Shown piece after piece: positions 19,875-28,476 of a DNA stretch of 64,000 bases. The notes below the pieces were generated by a model. That model saw only the letters and a list, made by a program, of their open reading frames with translations. It was not told the origin of the DNA and ran no database searches. The position numbers and the translations under genes were made by a program. How positions within the stretch are numbered: the first letter of the stretch is position 1; the number at the start of each line of letters is the position of its first letter. Location: NCBI RefSeq assembly GCF_022808985.1, contig NZ_JAKZFT010000008.1, positions 102,649 through 166,648 on the forward strand, read 5' to 3'. The DNA is from Geotalea sp. SG265 (GTDB lineage: Bacteria > Desulfobacterota > Desulfuromonadia > Geobacterales > Geobacteraceae).

Positions 19875-19953
19875 CTACTTTTTCAGCTGAAGAATATTTC
19901 CAAGTATGCAGTTATCGCAATATATGATACCTTATGTGTAAAAGGAGGTTCGT

Positions 19954-20118
19954 ATGCAGGAGATATTGATGCTTCTCGGCTTTCTGGTCCTGTGGATCGC
20001 ACTGCAGAAATTCATTCTTCCACGCTTAGGCGTCTCCACCTGAATGGCCGAGTCATGCTCCCCCGCGGGTCGGGGGAAAAAGGACGAAGAGCAACGCAGG
20101 AAAGAATCCGCACCATGA
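19954..20118 (+). CDS. Small membrane selenoprotein candidate (in-frame UGA, Sec30)
   Basis: A textbook ribosome site (AAAGGAGG) precedes ATG 19954. The first 29 codons encode one transmembrane helix (about 5-22) and PRLGVST, ending at a TGA (20041-20043). The frame continues without a stop: Sec-M-A-E-S-C, then a basic/charged tail to TGA 20116-20118, 54 residues in all. Directly after the TGA is a hairpin with a GGU-containing loop (see SECIS entry). A terminator hairpin follows the second stop, not the first. From memory, bacteria have short membrane proteins with a similar GVPT-Cys-M motif, which would make Sec here a Cys replacement; this needs a search. Otherwise it would be a 29-residue peptide. 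Probably unannotated in the genome. Confidence 0.72.
20041..20077 (+). promoter_or_regulatory. Bacterial-type SECIS element
   Basis: The UGA is followed by a hairpin with perfect arms CCCCCG (20060-20065) and CGGGGG (20071-20076), extended by one T-A pair, and the 5-base loop CGGGT containing GGU. The loop begins 22 bases after the UGA, inside the distance range of bacterial SECIS elements read by SelB. Confidence 0.65.
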
Positions 20119-20123
20119 AGACA

Positions 20124-20146
20124 AGGCCTGTCATGGCGACAGGCCT
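20124..20146. terminator. Hairpin between convergent genes
   Basis: Perfect 9-bp arms AGGCCTGTC and GACAGGCCT with a 5-base loop, lying just after the extended selenoprotein stop and before the end of the convergent dsbC-like gene. There is no strong T run, so it may be a weak or bidirectional terminator. Confidence 0.5.
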
Positions 20147-20172
20147 CAATCACTTGCGTAGCAACCCAGCCG

Positions 20173-20958
20173 TCATCTGTTCGTTTTCTTACCGTTGAAG
20201 AGGGCCTGTATTTCCGCAGCAGTCCTTGCACCGGCCAAAAGCCTTCCGTCAGAAAAAATCAGCGTCGGAGTAGAGTTCACCCCCAGTTTGGCGGCAAGCC
20301 TGATATTTTCATCGACCCCTGCCCGCGGCGTATTGGGGCCGGGCGCCGGCAAAGCAACCTTGGCAAAAGCATCATCAAGGAGCTTGGCCGAAGGGCCCTG
20401 CATTATGACCCTGGATTTGTCATAGGCGGTGGGATGAATTTTCAGGGGAAAGAGCTTCACATAGACCGCCACCGACCTGTCCATGGCGACGAGCTTCTTC
20501 AGCTCCCCGTGCAGCTTGGCGCAAAAGGGACAATCGGGATCGGTAAAGACGAAGAGCCTCTTTTTCCCCTGGGGATTGCCGAGTATTATGGAGTTGCCGG
20601 GGGTGAGAAGAGCCGGATTCACCTTGGTCACCGCAGCCTGGGGAGCAGCACCGCCGCCGATGGGCTTTTTCGTCGCCAGGCTGAAGATGGGTCCCGGAAT
20701 AATATGCTTCTTCCCGTAGTCAACGTAGGCGACCCCCTTTTTGCCGTCCTTTTCCATATCCAACTCCCAGACTCCGCGCATGGCCGGAAACTTCACCTGG
20801 GTCACCCTGCCCCCCAGCCCCTTCACCAGCGTATTGGCCTCTTTCACGGATAGGGAATGACAGCCGGCACAGTTGCCGCCGCAACCCTCCTTTGGCATGG
20901 CCGACGCGCTGCCGGCGAAAAGGACTGACATGATCAGGGCTGTTGCCAATTTGTTCAT
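20173..20958 (-). CDS. DsbC/DsbG-like periplasmic thiol oxidoreductase with CXXCH motif
   Basis: 261 residues with a signal peptide (1-20, ASA). The C-terminal thioredoxin-like domain of the DsbC/DsbG family has the redox motif C143-P-F-C146 in FTDPDCPFCAKLH, plus GVNSTPTLIF with the cis-Pro loop. Near the mature N-terminus is CGGNC-AGCHS; C30-A-G-C33-H34 is a canonical heme c attachment motif. This is not part of ordinary DsbC, so the protein may carry a covalent heme as well as a disulfide, or use the Cys residues for redox. It is convergent with the selenoprotein gene. The start at 20958 has GGAG upstream. Confidence 0.85.
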   Translation of the reverse strand: MNKLATALIMSVLFAGSASAMPKEGCGGNCAGCHSLSVKEANTLVKGLGGRVTQVKFPAMRGVWELDMEKDGKKGVAYVDYGKKHIIPGPIFSLATKKPIGGGAAPQAAVTKVNPALLTPGNSIILGNPQGKKRLFVFTDPDCPFCAKLHGELKKLVAMDRSVAVYVKLFPLKIHPTAYDKSRVIMQGPSAKLLDDAFAKVALPAPGPNTPRAGVDENIRLAAKLGVNSTPTLIFSDGRLLAGARTAAEIQALFNGKKTNR

Positions 20959-20987
20959 TGCATGCTCCTTTACCGCGTTTTCATGCG

Positions 20988-21013
20988 AAAGCCGCCGGGC
21001 TGCCCCGACGGCT
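20988..21013 (-). terminator. Terminator after ahcY
   Basis: Stem AGCCGTCGGG with CCCGGCGGCT (wobble pairs) followed by TTTC on the minus strand, between ahcY and the dsbC-like gene. Confidence 0.65.
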
Positions 21014-21060
21014 TCGATGTTTTCGACTATACTCCAGATGGGCTGATAAAGTCCAGCCTG

Positions 21061-22455
21061 CTAATAACGGTAGTGCTCCGACTTGTATGGCCCATCAACA
21101 CTGACACCGATGTAAGCAGCCTGCTTCTCCGTCAGCGTCGTTAATTGGGCGTTCAGCTTCTTCAGCTGCAGCCGTGCCACCTTCTCGTCCAGGTGCTTCG
21201 GCAGGGTATAGACCCCGACCACATATTTTCCAGGATTGGTAAAGATCTCGATCTGGGCAATAGTCTGGTTGGCGAAGGAAGAGGACATGACGTAGCTGGG
21301 GTGCCCCGTGGCGCAGCCCAGATTGACCAGTCGTCCCTTGGCCAGCAGAATGATTCTGTTGCCCGACGGCATGATGATGTGATCCACCTGGGGTTTGATC
21401 TCTTCCCACTGATATTTTTCGATGCTCGCCACGTCGATCTCGTTGTCGAAATGGCCGATGTTGCAGACGATGGCCTGGTCCTTCATCTTTATCATGTGCT
21501 CATGTGTAATGACATGGTAGTTGCCGGTACAGGTAACAAAGATATCGGCCTTGTCGGCGGCATAGTCCATGGTCACGACCCGGTAGCCTTCCATGGCCGC
21601 CTGCAGTGCACAGATGGGATCTACCTCCGTGACCCAGACCTGGGCGGAAAGAGCACGCAGCGCCTGGGCAGAACCTTTCCCCACATCACCATAACCGCAG
21701 ACCAAGGCGATCTTGCCGGCAACCATGACGTCGGTGGCCCGCTTGATGCCATCCACCAGCGACTCACGACAGCCATAGAGGTTGTCGAATTTGGACTTGG
21801 TCACCGAATCATTGACGTTGATGGCCGGAAAACGGAGCTCCCCCCGCTCGTGCATCTGGTAGAGACGGTGAACGCCGGTGGTCGTCTCCTCGGTCACCCC
21901 TTTGATCTGGGCAATGCGGGTGGAGTACCAGGCGGGATCGGTGGCCAGCTTGTTCCTGATGGCGGCAAAAAGGACGGTCTCTTCCTCGGAACACGGCTTT
22001 TCGAGAACGGAAGCATCCTTCTCCGCCTTGGTGCCGAGATGCAGCAACAGAGTAGCATCGCCGCCATCATCCAGAATCATATTGGAGAAGCCACCGTCGG
22101 GCCACTCAAAGATACGGTGCGTATAATCCCAGTATTCCGTCAGGGATTCCCCCTTGTAAGCAAAGACCGGAATGCTCTGGGCAGCGATGGCAGCAGCCGC
22201 ATGGTCCTGGGTGGAAAAGATGTTGCAGGAAGCCCAGCGAACTTCTGCCCCTAGGGCCTTCAGAGTCTCAATAAGGACGGCGGTCTGGATGGTCATGTGC
22301 AGCGAACCGGTGATACGTGCGCCCTTGAGTGGCTGTTTTCCGGCATATTCTTCCCGGATGGCCATGAGTCCAGGCATTTCGGTCTCGGCAATCCTGATTT
22401 CCTTCTTCCCCCATTCGGCCAGAGAGAGATCGGCGACTTTAAAATCCTGTGACAT
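21061..22455 (-). CDS. ahcY: Adenosylhomocysteinase
   Basis: NAD-dependent cytosolic enzyme hydrolysing S-adenosylhomocysteine to adenosine and homocysteine, recycling the by-product of methyl transfer. The 464 residues have the classical order: substrate domain ([27 protein letters not shown]), the catalytic region with [14 protein letters not shown], the NAD-binding [10 protein letters not shown], and the C-terminal YKSEHYRY. Start 22455 follows AAAGGAG. It lies 32 bases after the ArsR-type regulator/methyltransferase gene and is probably co-transcribed with it. Confidence 0.97.
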   Translation of the reverse strand: MSQDFKVADLSLAEWGKKEIRIAETEMPGLMAIREEYAGKQPLKGARITGSLHMTIQTAVLIETLKALGAEVRWASCNIFSTQDHAAAAIAAQSIPVFAYKGESLTEYWDYTHRIFEWPDGGFSNMILDDGGDATLLLHLGTKAEKDASVLEKPCSEEETVLFAAIRNKLATDPAWYSTRIAQIKGVTEETTTGVHRLYQMHERGELRFPAINVNDSVTKSKFDNLYGCRESLVDGIKRATDVMVAGKIALVCGYGDVGKGSAQALRALSAQVWVTEVDPICALQAAMEGYRVVTMDYAADKADIFVTCTGNYHVITHEHMIKMKDQAIVCNIGHFDNEIDVASIEKYQWEEIKPQVDHIIMPSGNRIILLAKGRLVNLGCATGHPSYVMSSSFANQTIAQIEIFTNPGKYVVGVYTLPKHLDEKVARLQLKKLNAQLTTLTEKQAAYIGVSVDGPYKSEHYRY

Positions 22456-22487
22456 GGTGCTTTCTCCTTTTATTGATGTATTTCCAT

Positions 22488-23405
22488 CTATTTTTTTGAA
22501 GCAGATGCCAACAAAATCGCCACCTGCCCAGCATGTCCATCCAGACGTCTGCACGTCACAGCGGTAAACCCTGCTGCCTCAAGCCACGAACAAAGTTCAT
22601 GTTTTTCAAAGCCCAGCCACTGGTCTGCCAGCTGTTCCCGGGCTAGCTCCCGTTCATGTCGAGCCAGGTCGGCAATGAGCAATGCGCCACCGGCAGTGAG
22701 TACCCTCTTTATCTCTTGAAGCACCGCGACCGGGTCCGCGGCATGATGCAGCACCATGTTGGCAACCACACACCCAGCACCGCCGTCGGCGATCGGCAGG
22801 TGGGTCATTTCTCCCAGGCGTAGCTCGACTCCGGTAAGGCCTGCCTCGGCTACTCGACGACCGGCTTCTTCCAGCATGGCAGGAGAATGATCGACGCCGA
22901 TAACCCGCGATGCCACGGCAGCAAGCTGAGGAAGCAGGCTACCGGTACCGACGCCTATCTCAACAACTTCTGCGTGCGAAGGGACCGATCGGACCAACTG
23001 CGGCAGGTATTCCGGTACCGGCAAAAGGGTCTGGGCCAACTCATCCCACTGGCGGGCATGGCGGTCGAAAAACTCCTGGCTGCGCCGGCGACGGCCTTCC
23101 AGCACCCTGGCCACGGCGGCCACATCCTCGGCACGATGAGGCAGTCCATCGGCCTGTTCTTTGAATACCGGATAAATGGCGCTGAAAAAGGCGTTACCGT
23201 CCCCGACCCGGTAGTAACTCCAGGTTCCTTGCCGCTTCACCGCGAGCACACCTGCCTCCGTCAAAATCTTCAGGTGCCTGGAAATGCGGGACTGTCCCAT
23301 ACCGAGAATTGCGGTCAATTCCTGGACGGTGAATTCACCTCCGCCTAGAATCGCCAGAAGCCGCAACCGGCAAGGATCTGCAAGGGCTTTGAAAGTTTCG
23401 AGCAT
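22488..23405 (-). CDS. ArsR-type regulator fused to a SAM-dependent methyltransferase (SahR-like)
   Basis: 305 residues. The N-terminal winged helix (about 1-85; [27 protein letters not shown]) belongs to the ArsR family. The C-terminal domain (about 130-300) is a class I methyltransferase with [16 protein letters not shown] and [13 protein letters not shown]. It starts the operon with ahcY, behind a palindromic operator. SahR, an ArsR-family repressor that senses S-adenosylhomocysteine, is known to control methionine-cycle genes in Proteobacteria. The linkage suggests this is a SahR-type sensor whose methyltransferase fold binds SAH rather than catalysing (inference). Catalytic activity cannot be excluded. 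Confidence 0.85.
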   Translation of the reverse strand: MLETFKALADPCRLRLLAILGGGEFTVQELTAILGMGQSRISRHLKILTEAGVLAVKRQGTWSYYRVGDGNAFFSAIYPVFKEQADGLPHRAEDVAAVARVLEGRRRRSQEFFDRHARQWDELAQTLLPVPEYLPQLVRSVPSHAEVVEIGVGTGSLLPQLAAVASRVIGVDHSPAMLEEAGRRVAEAGLTGVELRLGEMTHLPIADGGAGCVVANMVLHHAADPVAVLQEIKRVLTAGGALLIADLARHERELAREQLADQWLGFEKHELCSWLEAAGFTAVTCRRLDGHAGQVAILLASASKK

Positions 23406-23406
23406 G

Positions 23407-23455
23407 GCTATATCAAAAACATCGGATAAGATAAATCAACTTTTCTTGATATAGC
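23407..23455 (-). promoter_or_regulatory. Palindromic operator region upstream of the sahR-ahcY operon
   Basis: Perfect 10-base arms GCTATATCAA (23407-23416) and TTGATATAGC (23446-23455) flank the upstream region of the regulator gene, with a further inner ATCAA-6 bases-TTGAT site (23435-23450). This fits an ArsR-type autoregulatory operator. Confidence 0.7.
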
Positions 23456-23497
23456 ATCTCACCCTCACCAGGTCAAGCCATTAATCCCTCACTCGGC

Positions 23498-23530
23498 AAA
23501 AAAAAAGGCTGCAGATCGCTGCAGCCCTTT
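23498..23530 (-). terminator. Rho-independent terminator after dcuB
   Basis: Strong GC-rich stem (GGGCTGCAG with CTGCAGCC) followed by nine Ts on the minus strand. Confidence 0.85.
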
Positions 23531-23552
23531 CCGAATTGAAGTTACCTGTTAG

Positions 23553-24881
23553 TTACAGTATGGCGCTGGAGATAAGGTAGGCCGTTACCGTTGACACGCC
23601 GACACCAATCAGTCCAGGGATCATGAAGCTGTGGTTGAGCAGATACTTCCCGATGCGGGTGGTGCCGGTCCGGTCAAAGTTGATGGCGGCCAGGTCGCTG
23701 GGGTAGAAGGCAAAGAAGAAGTAGGCATAACTGGCTGGCATGAGCCCAAGCAGCAGGGGAATCGGCAGACCGAGGGCAAGGCCGAGCGGCAGGGTAATGG
23801 CCAAGGTCGCTGCCTGGCTCTTGACGAAGGCCGAGATGCAGAATGTGGCAATGGCAAATGTCCAGGGTGCGATCTTCACCATGATGCCGATATTGTCCAC
23901 CAGGAACTTCTTGTTGGCTGAGATGAAGGTATCGCTCATCCAGGCAATGCCGAAGATGGAGACAACGGCGATCATCCCGGCGATGAAGACGCTGGAGTGG
24001 GCGATATCCTTGGCTTTGACATTGGCGGCAAACATGATGAAGGCTCCGTAGGCCAGCATGACGAATTGTACGACCGTGGTCATGGCAACGGGCTTTTTAT
24101 CAGCCCCCATGGGCAGCAATTCAGGACAGACGGCGAAGAGGATGATGGTGGCAACGCCGGTAAAAAAGAGGGCAACGGACACCTTTGCAGTGGTAGAGAT
24201 CTTCTTGTCCAGGGTCGTTACATCGGCATCGAGAGACTTACGGAAATCAGGATCCTGCAGACGGGCTTGAAACTCCTGATCCTTGTCCAGGTCCTTGCCC
24301 CGGTTGAAACTCCAGGCGGCAGCGGCAAGCACGCCGATGATCCCTGCGGGCATGGTTACGCAGATGATGTCGATCAGGGTCACCGGATGACCGGCTTTGG
24401 CGGCAAAGCCGAGGAAGAAGGTGACAGCGGCAGCGACAGGGCTTGCCGTTATGCCCATTTGGGAGGCCACGCTGGAAATAGCCATGGGACGTTCCGGCCT
24501 GATGCCGGTCTTGATTGCTACGTCGGAAATAACCGGGAGCAGCGCATATACCGCATGTCCGGTCCCGACGCAAACGGTGAGGAAGAAGGTGCTGAGTGGT
24601 GCCAGGATGGTCACGTATTTCGGATGGGCACGGAGCATCCGTTCCGTCAACTGCACCAGGTAGTCGAGCCCGCCTGCCACCTGCAAGGTTGCCGAAGCGG
24701 TAACGACAGCCAGGATGATCAGCATGACGGCGATGGGGGGCTCGGAAGGAGAACTGCGAAAGCCGATGGTCAGCACCGTCACGCCGAGACCACCGATCAG
24801 GCCGAGGGCTACCCCGCCCCTGCGGATACCGATGAGAACGGCACCGAGGACGAGCACGAATTGGATCCAGAACATTGCCAT
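23553..24881 (-). CDS. dcuB: Anaerobic C4-dicarboxylate transporter DcuB-type
   Basis: Inner-membrane carrier exchanging fumarate (or malate, aspartate) for succinate during anaerobic respiration. 442 residues, all strongly hydrophobic helices, with the family motifs TVCVGTGHAVYALLP, GITASPVAAA and YPSDLAAINFDRTGTTRIGKYLLNHS. The normal family length is about 440. Start 24881 follows GGAGG. The region upstream contains a sigma-54 promoter, and the next two genes upstream encode a sigma-54-dependent regulator and its kinase, which implies dicarboxylate-inducible control. Confidence 0.94.
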   Translation of the reverse strand: MAMFWIQFVLVLGAVLIGIRRGGVALGLIGGLGVTVLTIGFRSSPSEPPIAVMLIILAVVTASATLQVAGGLDYLVQLTERMLRAHPKYVTILAPLSTFFLTVCVGTGHAVYALLPVISDVAIKTGIRPERPMAISSVASQMGITASPVAAAVTFFLGFAAKAGHPVTLIDIICVTMPAGIIGVLAAAAWSFNRGKDLDKDQEFQARLQDPDFRKSLDADVTTLDKKISTTAKVSVALFFTGVATIILFAVCPELLPMGADKKPVAMTTVVQFVMLAYGAFIMFAANVKAKDIAHSSVFIAGMIAVVSIFGIAWMSDTFISANKKFLVDNIGIMVKIAPWTFAIATFCISAFVKSQAATLAITLPLGLALGLPIPLLLGLMPASYAYFFFAFYPSDLAAINFDRTGTTRIGKYLLNHSFMIPGLIGVGVSTVTAYLISSAIL

Positions 24882-24945
24882 GGTACACCTCCATGTTTGG
24901 CTATGGGTGATGGAGCGAAGCTCCTTTCGAATCTAGACCCATATG

Positions 24946-24961
24946 AGCATGGAGGGTGCCA
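24946..24961 (-). promoter_or_regulatory. Sigma-54 (-24/-12) promoter for dcuB
   Basis: On the minus strand TGGCAC-CCTCC-ATGCT has GG and GC 10 bases apart, matching the RpoN consensus (TGGCAC-N5-TTGCW). It lies about 65 bases upstream of the dcuB start and faces it. Confidence 0.75.
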
Positions 24962-25127
24962 AGGGCCTGGCCACCCGCTATCTAGTTATAATAACAAGGT
25001 AAAAAGCAAAAAAGGACACAGGTGCGGAGAGTGAAGTCTCATGGCGTAAGGTTATAAAGATCCCTCTCACAGGAGGGTAAACCACAATAACATCATCAAG
25101 TTAGACATCAAATAGCCGGAAGCTATA

Positions 25128-25146
25128 GTATAACCCCAGGTTATAC
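25128..25146. repeat. Perfect palindrome at the 3' end of the sigma-54 regulator gene
   Basis: GTATAACC-CCA-GGTTATAC, 8-base arms, overlapping the stop codon of the regulator gene. It has no T run; it may be an operator or mRNA-end hairpin. Confidence 0.45.
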
Positions 25147-26562
25147 CAGTTCAGAACGCATCATCTTGAGGCGCTTGTTGAGGGCCGGCTGGGAAATACC
25201 GAGAAGGCGTGCTGCCATGGTCTGGTTGCCGTTGGCGCGATGCATCGCTTCCGACACCAGGAAGGCGGCGGCGTCACTGAAGGTGGGCAGATCGACAAAG
25301 CCGGCAAAGGGGTTCTGCCGAGGAGGAGCGGAAGACGGTTTGCCGGCAGGCTGCCCCTGCCCTACCGCCTTGACGAAAGACTCCATGGAGAGCATCCGGC
25401 CACGATGGATACTGACTCCGTCGTAAACCATCCCCTTCAATTCCCTCACATTACCTGGGAAACTGTAGGTCGTGAGGAACTGTGCCAGCTCTTTTGGGGG
25501 AGTCGGCTTTTTTCTCCCCAAGGCCTCTGCTGCCTCTCCAAGGAAATAATCCAAGAGCAGGGGTATGTCACCGGGGCGCTCCCGCAGTGGTGGAATATGC
25601 ACCTGGTGGGTGCGCAGGCGGTAGAACAAGTCGCGGCGGAAGGTCCCGGCCCCTTCCTTTTCCGCAAGGTTTTGATGGGTGGCGACGATGGTCCGTGCTT
25701 TCAGGCGCCTCGGCTGGTCGCAGCCAAGAGGGAAGAACTCCCCCTCCTGCAAGAGGCGCAGCAGCTTCACCTGTGAAGGGATGCTGAGATCACCGATTTC
25801 GTCGAGAAAGAGTGTACCATCGGCCGCTTCCTCGACCATCCCCCGCCGCAGTTGATCGGCACCGGTGAAGGCACCACGGACGTGGCCAAAAAGGGTATCG
25901 GCAAAGACCGTGTCATCAAGACCGGCAACGTTGACCGTCACCAGTTTGCCGCGACAGCCGCTCAACCTATGGAGCGCCTGGGCGATCAGTTCCTTGCCGA
26001 CGCCGCTTTCTCCGGTGATCAGAAGAGGCTGAGGGCTTTTGGCCACCGCTTCCACATAGGCAAAGACATTGAGCATGGCTCGATCGGCGGTGACGATATT
26101 GGCAAAGGCCTCAGGATGCTTCAACTCTCCGGACGCAAGCCTGGTGGACATTTCCAGGTAATCCCGCTGCATCTCCTTCATCCGCACCGCCCGCAAGACC
26201 CCGCTAACGATCCTATCCTCTTCATCGGTCTTGATGAAGTAATCGAAGGCGCCCAGCTTCATGCAGCGGACCGCCGTTTCCAGCTGATTAAGGCCGCTGA
26301 CAACGATGGTGGTAATATCGGGATGCTGCTCGGCGATCTGCTGCAGCAGGTCTTCGCCAGACAGATGGGGCATGGTCAGGTCAAGGAGTACCAGCCCTAT
26401 ATTTGCTTCTGCCAGGATTCCCATAACTTCACGGCTTTCCTGGCAGGTTTTGATATTGCCGAGACCGGCACAGCTTCTCAAGGTAAGGGAAAGAGATTTC
26501 AGCCAGGCAGGCTCATCATCCACCAGCAGGATACCAAAGGCTGGATACACTTGGTCGTTCAC
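25141..26562 (-). CDS. NtrC-family sigma-54-dependent response regulator
   Basis: 473 residues: receiver domain (about 8-125; DDEPAW, phospho-Asp in LVLLDLTMP, FDYFIK), AAA+ activator domain (about 160-385; Walker A GESGVGKE, the sigma-54 contact loop GAFTGAD, Walker B TLFLDEIGD, sensor SFPGNVREL) and a Fis-type HTH at the C-terminus (NQTMAARLLGISQPALNKRLK). It overlaps its kinase gene by 4 bases. The dcuB sigma-54 promoter downstream makes it the probable activator of dicarboxylate uptake. Confidence 0.93.
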   Translation of the reverse strand: MNDQVYPAFGILLVDDEPAWLKSLSLTLRSCAGLGNIKTCQESREVMGILAEANIGLVLLDLTMPHLSGEDLLQQIAEQHPDITTIVVSGLNQLETAVRCMKLGAFDYFIKTDEEDRIVSGVLRAVRMKEMQRDYLEMSTRLASGELKHPEAFANIVTADRAMLNVFAYVEAVAKSPQPLLITGESGVGKELIAQALHRLSGCRGKLVTVNVAGLDDTVFADTLFGHVRGAFTGADQLRRGMVEEAADGTLFLDEIGDLSIPSQVKLLRLLQEGEFFPLGCDQPRRLKARTIVATHQNLAEKEGAGTFRRDLFYRLRTHQVHIPPLRERPGDIPLLLDYFLGEAAEALGRKKPTPPKELAQFLTTYSFPGNVRELKGMVYDGVSIHRGRMLSMESFVKAVGQGQPAGKPSSAPPRQNPFAGFVDLPTFSDAAAFLVSEAMHRANGNQTMAARLLGISQPALNKRLKMMRSELV

Positions 26563-28322
26563 GTCATCTGCTCCTCTCTGATAACAGGCAACGAAAGGGT
26601 AACGGTGGTACCGGTGCCGGGACTGGATTTGAAATGCAACTGGCCGCCATGATCTTTGATGATGCCGTCGGAAACGGACAAGCCCAGCCCGGTCCCGCCG
26701 CTCTCCCGCTTGGTGGTAAAGAAAGGGTCGGTAAGGCGTGACAGGTTTTCAGGAGCGATGCCGATCCCTTCATCGTGGACCGAGACAATGGCACTGGCGG
26801 TGGCCCGGTTATAGCGGGTCGTGATATAGATCCCTCGCTCCGGGTCAGGAAGAGCCTGGCAGGCATTCAGCACGAGATTAACCACCACCTGCTCGATCCG
26901 CTGGCTGTTAGCGAGAATCGGCGGAATCCAATCCGCATATTCGACTTGGAGGTGACGGGTCGCCTTGCGAATGGTGGGCTCCACAAGTCGTAATGCCGTC
27001 TCGACAACAGTGTTGAAATCCACTTGCTGCTTTTCCGCCACATCGTCACGTCGGGCAAAATCTTTGAGATCGTTGACAATCCGCTTGATCCGCTTGGCCC
27101 CATCCTGCATCTCATCCAGAACCCGCGGAATCTCCTGGCGCATTTCCGAATAGGGAAGTCCACCTACCATGAAGTCGCCATGGGCTTGGTAAAACTCCTC
27201 CAGAATGCCATCGATATCGCCGTGGGCACGCTTCAGGATCGGCACATCCAGGAGGATGAGCCCGGTGGGGTTGTTGATCTCATGGGCCACCCCCGAGACA
27301 AGGACGCCCAATGCGGCCAGTTTGTCCGCCTGAACAAGCTGCTGCTGATTGAGGCGTAGCTCCTCTTCCGCATGCTTCCGTTCGGCAATCTCACGGGTCA
27401 GGTCGGCAGTCCGCACCGCCACCTGCCTGTGGAGAGTCCGTGACCAGAGGGCAAAACCGCCCAAAAGCAGCACCAGGGGAATGACCACCACGGCCCCATA
27501 CTTTGCGACCGTCTTCCAGTCCACATGCTCCGGTTCCAGCACCCCGAGCCACTTGTTGTAAATCACCTGATATTGGCCGGTCTTCCTGACAATGGCCAAC
27601 CCTTCGTTGAACCGGGACAAGAGCTCGTCGTTCCCCTTTTTCACCGCAAAACAGTAGCGGTGGGTCGCCACGTTCCTGATAGTCGGGTGAATGTTCGATA
27701 GTTTCAACTCACGTATGATGTACATGCCCGGCAGGATTGCGACAATGGCATAATCGGTCTTCCCCGCAGCCAGAAGCCGCAAGGCGTCGGCAGGGGTATC
27801 GGTGAGTTCCAGCCTGCCCGAAAAGCCCTGCTGTCGCAGGATGTCGTGCATGATACCGCTCCGGTGCACGGCTACCGATCGGTTCCGCAGTTCTTCGACC
27901 GACGTTATCACCGGCGAATCACTGCGGGCAAAGACGGCGTGGTTGACCAGCGCGTGTGGGAGGGAAAAATCCACCTCACTGGCTCGTTCTTCCGAATAGG
28001 ACATCCCTTCCAGAACGTCTACCCGGCCACTCTGCAGTGCCGAACGCATCTCGGCCCAGCCACCAAGCCTGAACTGCACCTTCATCCCCATAACTTCGGC
28101 AATGGCCCTGGTCAACTCGACGTTGAATCCTGCCGGTTGGCCATTCTTGTCGATAAACTCGTAGGGAGGGTAGTCACGGTCACCACCAACTATGACGGAA
28201 GCCGGTACACCCGACCCTTTGTCGGCAAAGGCAGGCGATGACCAGGTAAGAACCTGCAGCACGCAGACACAGAGGTACAGAGGCCATATGAAAAGCTTGT
28301 TTAAATGCAACAGTTTCTCCAC
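26559..28322 (-). CDS. Sensor histidine kinase with periplasmic SBP_bac_3 domain
   Basis: About 587 residues. The signal/first membrane segment (LFIWPLYLCVCVLQVLTW) is followed by a periplasmic solute-binding-protein domain (about 45-270; DYPPYEFIDKNGQPAGFNVEL, DFSLPHA). A TM helix (AVVVIPLVLLLGGFALW) leads to a HisKA domain with AHEINNPTGLI and a HATPase_c domain (NLVLNACQA, DEGIGI, GTGLGLSV). The amino acid/organic acid binding domain suggests it detects a small ligand outside the cell; dicarboxylate is the guess from the neighbouring dcuB. Start uncertain: GTG 28322 or a TTG 12 bases downstream; a TTG further upstream (28361) is less likely. Confidence 0.9.
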   Translation of the reverse strand: MEKLLHLNKLFIWPLYLCVCVLQVLTWSSPAFADKGSGVPASVIVGGDRDYPPYEFIDKNGQPAGFNVELTRAIAEVMGMKVQFRLGGWAEMRSALQSGRVDVLEGMSYSEERASEVDFSLPHALVNHAVFARSDSPVITSVEELRNRSVAVHRSGIMHDILRQQGFSGRLELTDTPADALRLLAAGKTDYAIVAILPGMYIIRELKLSNIHPTIRNVATHRYCFAVKKGNDELLSRFNEGLAIVRKTGQYQVIYNKWLGVLEPEHVDWKTVAKYGAVVVIPLVLLLGGFALWSRTLHRQVAVRTADLTREIAERKHAEEELRLNQQQLVQADKLAALGVLVSGVAHEINNPTGLILLDVPILKRAHGDIDGILEEFYQAHGDFMVGGLPYSEMRQEIPRVLDEMQDGAKRIKRIVNDLKDFARRDDVAEKQQVDFNTVVETALRLVEPTIRKATRHLQVEYADWIPPILANSQRIEQVVVNLVLNACQALPDPERGIYITTRYNRATASAIVSVHDEGIGIAPENLSRLTDPFFTTKRESGGTGLGLSVSDGIIKDHGGQLHFKSSPGTGTTVTLSLPVIREEQMT

Positions 28323-28420
28323 TTGCTCCCTTTTCGTCAGGTGTGGATAAGCATAGCACAAATGTCCATTCCGTACAGGTGCTTGTGGAGCAACACGGGG
28401 AAGGAACAGAGCCGGAAATG

Positions 28421-28452
28421 AAAACGGCCCCGCGGAGATTCCGGAGGGCCGT
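28421..28452 (-). terminator. Terminator after the NPD-like gene
   Basis: Stem ACGGCCC with GGGCCGT followed by TTTTC on the minus strand. Confidence 0.75.
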
Positions 28453-28476
28453 CACAGGCGGTTGCTAAAATTGATT

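Noticed and set aside
22455..22487. SAH riboswitch upstream of ahcY
   Set aside because: The intergenic gap is only 32 bases, too short, and control is better explained by the palindrome before the regulator.
22456..22554. Extended AhcY start at 22554
   Set aside because: The extension overlaps the upstream regulator gene and has no homology; 22455 has AAAGGAG.
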